From the NCBI GenBank assembly GCA_029268165.1, contig JAJUGM010000061.1:1-11666 (forward strand): 11,666 nt of DNA, written 5' to 3'. A model generated the notes under the pieces. It was not told the origin of the DNA. It was given only the letters and a program-made list of their open reading frames with translations, and made no database searches. Both the position numbers and the translations under genes were made by a program. This DNA is from Bacteroidota bacterium (GTDB taxonomy: Bacteria; Bacteroidota; Bacteroidia; Bacteroidales; UBA10428). This document shows positions 8,426-11,666 of the stretch, one piece after another. Position 1 is the first letter of the stretch. Each line of letters begins with the position of its first letter.

Positions 8426-8528
8426 TAATCGATTTGTAATTGCAAAACACTAATATTCCTTAGAAAATGTTTTTTTGTTTATTAAGGTCTAAGTCCCGAA
8501 GGCTCTGGATTATCTGCAAGATTATTTG

Positions 8529-8544
8529 TCCTGAGATCTCGGGA
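8529..8544. repeat. Zero-loop near-palindrome TCCTGAGATCTCGGGA
   Basis: The central 8 bp GAGATCTC is a perfect palindrome. Pairing continues outward as one T·G wobble and then C-G, C-G and T-A. The right half (TCGGGA) can alternatively pair with TCCCGA at 8493-8498, about 35 nt upstream. It may be a protein-binding site or a remnant of a CCCGA...TCGGG intergenic repeat. No function can be assigned. Confidence 0.4.
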
Positions 8545-8620
8545 TGGGGTTTCAATGATAAAATAATAAATTTTTCTAATGGCGGTCATTTGAAAAATAA
8601 GACTAGTGACAAATCCGGGT

Positions 8621-9409
8621 TTAAATATCTGCCTTTTCAATTCTTCTTCGTGATATAGCCAGAAATGCTATGACGAATATTACTATCATCAGCATACTGA
8701 TAAACTGAGATTGTGAAAAACAGAAAACAGTTTTATTGTATATATTTTCACGAAAATAATCCGTTAAAAAAATGCTGATAAAATAAGTGGCCATAAAACC
8801 TGTAATCAATTGGCCGTCCTTTTTTTTATATCTGCTTATATACAAAAAAATGCCAAACAGGATAAGTCCGGTAAAAGCATTGTATAATTGCACGGGGTGC
8901 AACGGCAAGGAAAGATTTTCAAACGGAGTTATTTTATTTGTATAAAGTTGATACAAATAGGGCTGGCTTCCTTTAGGGAACCTCATTGCCCATGGTAAAT
9001 GTGAAATTCTTCCAAAACAGCAGCCATTGAGGAAGCACCCAATGCGCGTAAAAAAAACGCCTGAGGCAATCGGCAGGGCACAACAATCGGCAAATTTCAG
9101 TACCGGAATTTTAACCAGTTTCAAATAGAGTATTGCACCTATGCTGCTCCCTGCCATAGCGCCCAGCGAGGCAAATCCGCCTTTCCACATAGCAAATATT
9201 TCAGCCGGGTAGGCTGCGAAAAACTTCAGATGCTGAAAAACATAGTACATCCTTGCACCTATCAGGCCCCCGATAAAAGCAACCAGAAGGGTATTAAGCA
9301 CCTTGGGTGTATGAATACCCTCCTTTTTTGCTGTGTAAACGCACAGAATAATTCCTGCGATACATGATAAAACAAACATCGAAAGCCAGTCAGGCACCCA
9401 GATATTCAT
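8621..9409 (-). CDS. Divergent Lgt-family protein (prolipoprotein diacylglyceryl transferase family)
   Basis: Lgt transfers diacylglycerol from phosphatidylglycerol to the lipobox Cys of prolipoproteins in the inner membrane. The 262-aa sequence has the family's layout of about seven membrane segments, the signature RIGCFLNGCCFG (122-133), HPVQLYN (171-177) and TDYFRE (216-221). It departs from E. coli Lgt at residues reported as important: my alignment by eye gives Asn146 as Cys125, Glu151 as Cys130, His103 as Leu82, and Arg239 as Ile. Arg143 (Arg122) and Gly154 (Gly133) are kept. Cys109, Cys110, Cys125, Cys130 and Cys131 form an unusual cluster. Annotation pipelines would call it lgt. It may be a true but variant transferase, or a paralogue with another lipid or thiol chemistry. 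It starts 79 nt after the S8 protease stop on the same strand, without a clear promoter, so it is probably the last gene of that operon. Confidence 0.8.
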   Translation of the reverse strand: MNIWVPDWLSMFVLSCIAGIILCVYTAKKEGIHTPKVLNTLLVAFIGGLIGARMYYVFQHLKFFAAYPAEIFAMWKGGFASLGAMAGSSIGAILYLKLVKIPVLKFADCCALPIASGVFFTRIGCFLNGCCFGRISHLPWAMRFPKGSQPYLYQLYTNKITPFENLSLPLHPVQLYNAFTGLILFGIFLYISRYKKKDGQLITGFMATYFISIFLTDYFRENIYNKTVFCFSQSQFISMLMIVIFVIAFLAISRRRIEKADI

Positions 9410-9488
9410 GCCTGATAAATTTCTGATATATTCGGCAATGCGTGTTCTTATAGCCGGATGAAATTAGAAATTAAAACTTTTTCTTCCG

Positions 9489-11048
9489 TTATTTTTTTCC
9501 CTTTTTACTTATCAGATTTTTCCACCCGAGAATAAAGAATACCGGAAGGAAGATGATCCCGTAATAGGTTATTGCATCCCACAGGTCAGTGTTATAAACA
9601 AATTTTATCTGTCTCATATATTGATAACCGGCATCATTTGAAGAAAGCGGATCCATTAAAGTTGAATCAGCTTCCATTAAAAGAAATGCTGTATCATGTC
9701 TCATGGAAATACATTGCAGGGCTTTATCGGCATTAAGCCTGCCGTCAGTAATCACCTTGCCTGTCAATGAAGGGATGGGGTCAACGTTGCTCAGAATACA
9801 TTTTTTAACCTTATAATGGGATAACCAGGGATATTTAGCCCAGATAAGAGCTGCTGTGCCCGTAACATGAGGGGCAGCCATTGAAGTACCGCTCATTTCT
9901 TTATAACTACCGATAATTGAGCTTAAAATATCCTCGCCCGGAGCAGCCAGATGCACTGAGGTCTTTCCGAAGTCGGAAAATGAAGAAAGTTGGTCCTTGA
10001 AATCAGTAGAAGCTACTGAAATAACATTCTTCAGATTATAAGGAGGAGCACCGTAATTAGCCGGAAAATGAGGCGTGGAATCATTATTCTGGTTGTCGTT
10101 GCCGGCAGCAGCAACAAACAATACGCCCAGCGAATCGGCGTATTTTATGGCATCTCTGATAATGGATGATTCTGAGGTGCCTCCCCAGCTTGCGTTAATA
10201 ACTCTGGCTTTGTTGTCAACTGCGTAGAAAATAGCCTCGGCGGCATCGGCAGAACTGCCTGAAGCTCCGCATTCAAAGGTACCACAGGTAATGGGCTTCA
10301 TAAATTTCAGGGCCATCATACTGGTTTTGTAGTTAATACCTGTAATTCCGGTCCTATTATCGCCAATAGCTCCAATTATTCCGGCCACATGGGTGCCATG
10401 ATTATGATCATCTGTGGGGTCAGGCGTATTATCGGCAAAATTAAATCCGTTAACATCATCAACATAACCATTTCCGTCATTGTCAATACCGTCTCCAGGC
10501 GTTTCACCGGGATTTGTCCATATATTGGCTGATAAATCTTCATGCTTTAAATCAATTCCTGTATCAGTAATGCCAACCACTATTTTTTTACTTCCCTTAT
10601 GCTTATCCCATGCCTCAGGAGCATCAATATCAGCATCTGCAGTGCCCCCTGATGCACCGACATTATGGAGGCCCCACTGCTCATTAAACCTCGGGTCATT
10701 GGGCATATAATCAAGATAAACCATATAATTAGGCTCGACATATTCCACCGCTGGGTCATCTTTCAGTATTTTAATAGCTTCCTCAACCTTCAGGTCTTTG
10801 GGCAATTTCAGTTGAAAAGCGTCAACATTGCTGAAATAAGCAATCTTTTCGGCCCTGATTTTAGCCGCTGTGGCATTAAAAGCTTCCTTGCCCAGTGAAG
10901 GCTTGAACTTAACAATCAGTTCGCCCTTGACATATTTAGGCTTCATGATTACCATCTTTTTTCTGGCATAGGCCAGGCCTAGAATTGCCAGTATAATCAG
11001 TGCAATAACGCCTGTTACTAACGTCCTTTTTAAATTTAAGTTTTTCAT
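9489..11048 (-). CDS. S8 family subtilisin-like serine protease, membrane-anchored
   Basis: This 519-aa exported serine endopeptidase has a basic N terminus and hydrophobic segment (about 10-27), with a possible signal-peptidase site after AYA28. A fervidolysin-type propeptide follows (about 39-112: GELIVKFKP, KVEEAIKILKDDPAVEYVEPNY). The subtilase domain runs from about 118 to 447. The catalytic set is intact: Asp162 in ITDTGID, His217 in HNHGTHVAG, oxyanion Asn317 in VAAAGND, Ser389 in GTSMAAPHV. An Asp/Asn/Gly-rich loop (about 184-214, GIDNDGNGYVDDVNG) looks calcium-binding. Cys255/Cys260 and Cys417/Cys446 could form disulfides. After the catalytic domain comes a stretch of about 45 residues, then a hydrophobic segment (about 495-508) and the basic tail GWKNLISKKGKK. 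This fits a C-terminal membrane anchor with a cytoplasmic tail, not a type IX secretion tail. The gene starts 12 nt after the upstream propeptide-like gene. The substrate is unknown. Confidence 0.93.
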   Translation of the reverse strand: MKNLNLKRTLVTGVIALIILAILGLAYARKKMVIMKPKYVKGELIVKFKPSLGKEAFNATAAKIRAEKIAYFSNVDAFQLKLPKDLKVEEAIKILKDDPAVEYVEPNYMVYLDYMPNDPRFNEQWGLHNVGASGGTADADIDAPEAWDKHKGSKKIVVGITDTGIDLKHEDLSANIWTNPGETPGDGIDNDGNGYVDDVNGFNFADNTPDPTDDHNHGTHVAGIIGAIGDNRTGITGINYKTSMMALKFMKPITCGTFECGASGSSADAAEAIFYAVDNKARVINASWGGTSESSIIRDAIKYADSLGVLFVAAAGNDNQNNDSTPHFPANYGAPPYNLKNVISVASTDFKDQLSSFSDFGKTSVHLAAPGEDILSSIIGSYKEMSGTSMAAPHVTGTAALIWAKYPWLSHYKVKKCILSNVDPIPSLTGKVITDGRLNADKALQCISMRHDTAFLLMEADSTLMDPLSSNDAGYQYMRQIKFVYNTDLWDAITYYGIIFLPVFFILGWKNLISKKGKK

Positions 11049-11060
11049 AATTTTTCGGAT

Positions 11061-11381
11061 TTAGTTTTTAATTTTTATAGTATAATTGCGCTCAATATAT
11101 TCAATATCAGGCCGATGCCTGTATTTTTCTATCACTTCTTCTACGGTCATATCTGAAGTAATTCTGAAAACTATCGCCCTGTTACGGCGTATTTCCTTAA
11201 TTTTTTCAAGTCCGGCTTCGCGGCATAACGAGTCAATACTTGCCTCAGATGCATTGGGTGTAAACTTAATCACTATTTCTTTTGAAGCGTCCCTGCGGAC
11301 ATTGTTCTGGCAATGTGCCATAAAGTAAAATATACATACCATGGGCAAAAAAACATAAAAGGTTCTGATAACTGATAACAT
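11061..11381 (-). CDS. Stand-alone subtilase propeptide-like exported protein (putative inhibitor)
   Basis: This small protein of about 106 aa has an N-terminal hydrophobic segment (about 8-22) ending in FMAHCQ, then one domain that matches the propeptide of the adjacent S8 protease. KEIVIKFTP lines up with GELIVKFKP, and TVEEVIEKYRHRPDIEYIERNYTI with KVEEAIKILKDDPAVEYVEPNYMV. It stops right after the propeptide fold, with no catalytic domain. I choose the ATG at 11381; a TTG at 11387 would add only two residues. MAHC could be a weak lipobox (Cys24), but His at -1 is atypical, so a plain signal peptide or an uncleaved anchor is equally possible. Free-standing propeptide-like proteins (the I9 family in fungi) inhibit or help fold subtilases in trans; that role is inferred here. 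It lies 12 nt upstream of the protease and is surely co-transcribed. Confidence 0.8.
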   Translation of the reverse strand: MLSVIRTFYVFLPMVCIFYFMAHCQNNVRRDASKEIVIKFTPNASEASIDSLCREAGLEKIKEIRRNRAIVFRITSDMTVEEVIEKYRHRPDIEYIERNYTIKIKN

Positions 11382-11666
11382 ACCCAAAAAAAAATTAATT
11401 CCTATTACATTGAAAGTTCTTCCTCTTGAGATTTGCCTGAAAAAATGCTTAATAAAAGTGAAACCTGAAATAAATTTGAGAAAAACCTGCTGAATGAAAT
11501 TACTTGTAAACTTTCAATAATTAAAAATAATAAAAAAAAACATCAAAGGCAAGAATTATTTAAAATTGTGTAAATATTTTTATGATACAAGGTAATATTG
11601 AACATTTTAAAGCAATAATGGTTTAAATAAAATGAATTAATTTTAGTGAAATTTTGTAATGTTTTA
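11382..11666. other. AT-rich non-coding region upstream of the protease operon
   Basis: No open frame of note lies here on either strand. It should contain the promoter of the minus-strand propeptide-protease cluster. The closest -7 match on that strand is TGCCTTTG (11551-11544), one mismatch from TAnnTTTG, which would leave a leader of about 155 nt. A 10-bp inverted repeat, ATTGAAAGTT (11409-11418) and AACTTTCAAT (11509-11518), has arms 90 nt apart and may be chance in this composition. Confidence 0.4.

Larger units (their letters stand above)
8308..8620. other. Gene-free, structure-rich gap between convergent mfd and the Lgt-like gene
   Basis: This 313-nt AT-rich stretch separates two convergent genes. 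It contains two adjacent hairpins (8326-8374 and 8376-8425), a 9-bp direct repeat TTGTAATTG (8302-8310 and 8434-8442) bracketing them, a near-palindrome at 8529-8544, and a second short one, AAATCCGGGTTT (8611-8622), at the end of the Lgt-like gene. A 63-codon open frame at 8467-8658 resembles no protein I know and overlaps the Lgt-like gene in antisense; I do not call it. I see no tRNA or known RNA gene. Confidence 0.6.

Noticed and set aside
8467..8658. A 63-codon plus-strand frame in the gap after mfd
   Set aside because: Low-complexity translation, overlaps the Lgt-like gene end in antisense, and covers palindromic non-coding structure.
9489..9640. A type IX secretion C-terminal sorting domain on the S8 protease
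   Set aside because: The C terminus is a hydrophobic helix plus Lys-rich tail without the beta-sandwich pattern or the usual conserved sorting motifs.
11409..11518. A 10-bp perfect inverted repeat, ATTGAAAGTT/AACTTTCAAT, with arms 90 nt apart
   Set aside because: In AT-rich DNA about one such pair is expected by chance in a window this size; no tandem structure or conserved spacing supports function.
1..11666. CRISPR arrays, tRNA or rRNA genes, insertion sequences, phage genes or a defence island
   Set aside because: No regularly spaced repeats, no tRNA cloverleaf text or rRNA signatures, and no transposase, integrase or defence-family protein were seen on either strand.

Overview
The window looks like a chromosomal segment from an AT-rich member of the Bacteroidota. 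The evidence is the gene families present (a SiaB-like DUF6272 protein, a large two-module FtsX/MacB-type permease, a monofunctional aspartokinase with a KFGGAS start), the lack of Shine-Dalgarno sequences before nearly every gene, AT-rich leaders, and several matches to the Bacteroidetes -7 promoter element TAnnTTTG. The genus cannot be told from the sequence.

Layout. Positions 1-425 (+) hold the 3' part of rnhA (RNase HI); its 5' end and first catalytic Asp lie outside the window. It is followed by a SiaB/DUF6272 histidine-kinase-like ATPase (488-1009, +) and an FtsX-like ABC permease of 808 aa (1162-3588, +). An aspartate kinase (3607-4869, -) converges on the permease with only 18 nt between them. 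It diverges from mfd, the transcription-repair coupling factor (4969-8307, +), across a 99-nt intergenic region with promoter-like elements for both directions. A gene-free stretch of about 310 nt (8308-8620) carries two strong tandem hairpins and shorter palindromes.

The right part is a three-gene minus-strand cluster, in transcription order: (i) an exported protein of about 106 aa that is essentially a free-standing subtilase propeptide (11381-11061); (ii) a 519-aa S8 subtilisin-like protease that has its own homologous propeptide, an intact catalytic set and a C-terminal membrane segment (11048-9489); (iii) a divergent Lgt-family membrane protein with a Cys-rich RIGCFLNGCCFG motif (9409-8621). 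The first two genes are 12 nt apart and almost certainly co-transcribed; the third follows after 79 nt. The final 285 nt or so contain no recognisable gene.

The left and middle genes are ordinary housekeeping functions: RNA-DNA hybrid removal, aspartate-family amino-acid synthesis, and repair of transcription-blocking lesions. The most interesting part is the protease cluster. A stand-alone propeptide beside a membrane-tethered protease that already has its own propeptide suggests an inhibitor or chaperone in trans, and the Lgt-like protein lacks several residues known to be needed for activity in E. coli Lgt. These roles are inferred and not demonstrated by the sequence.
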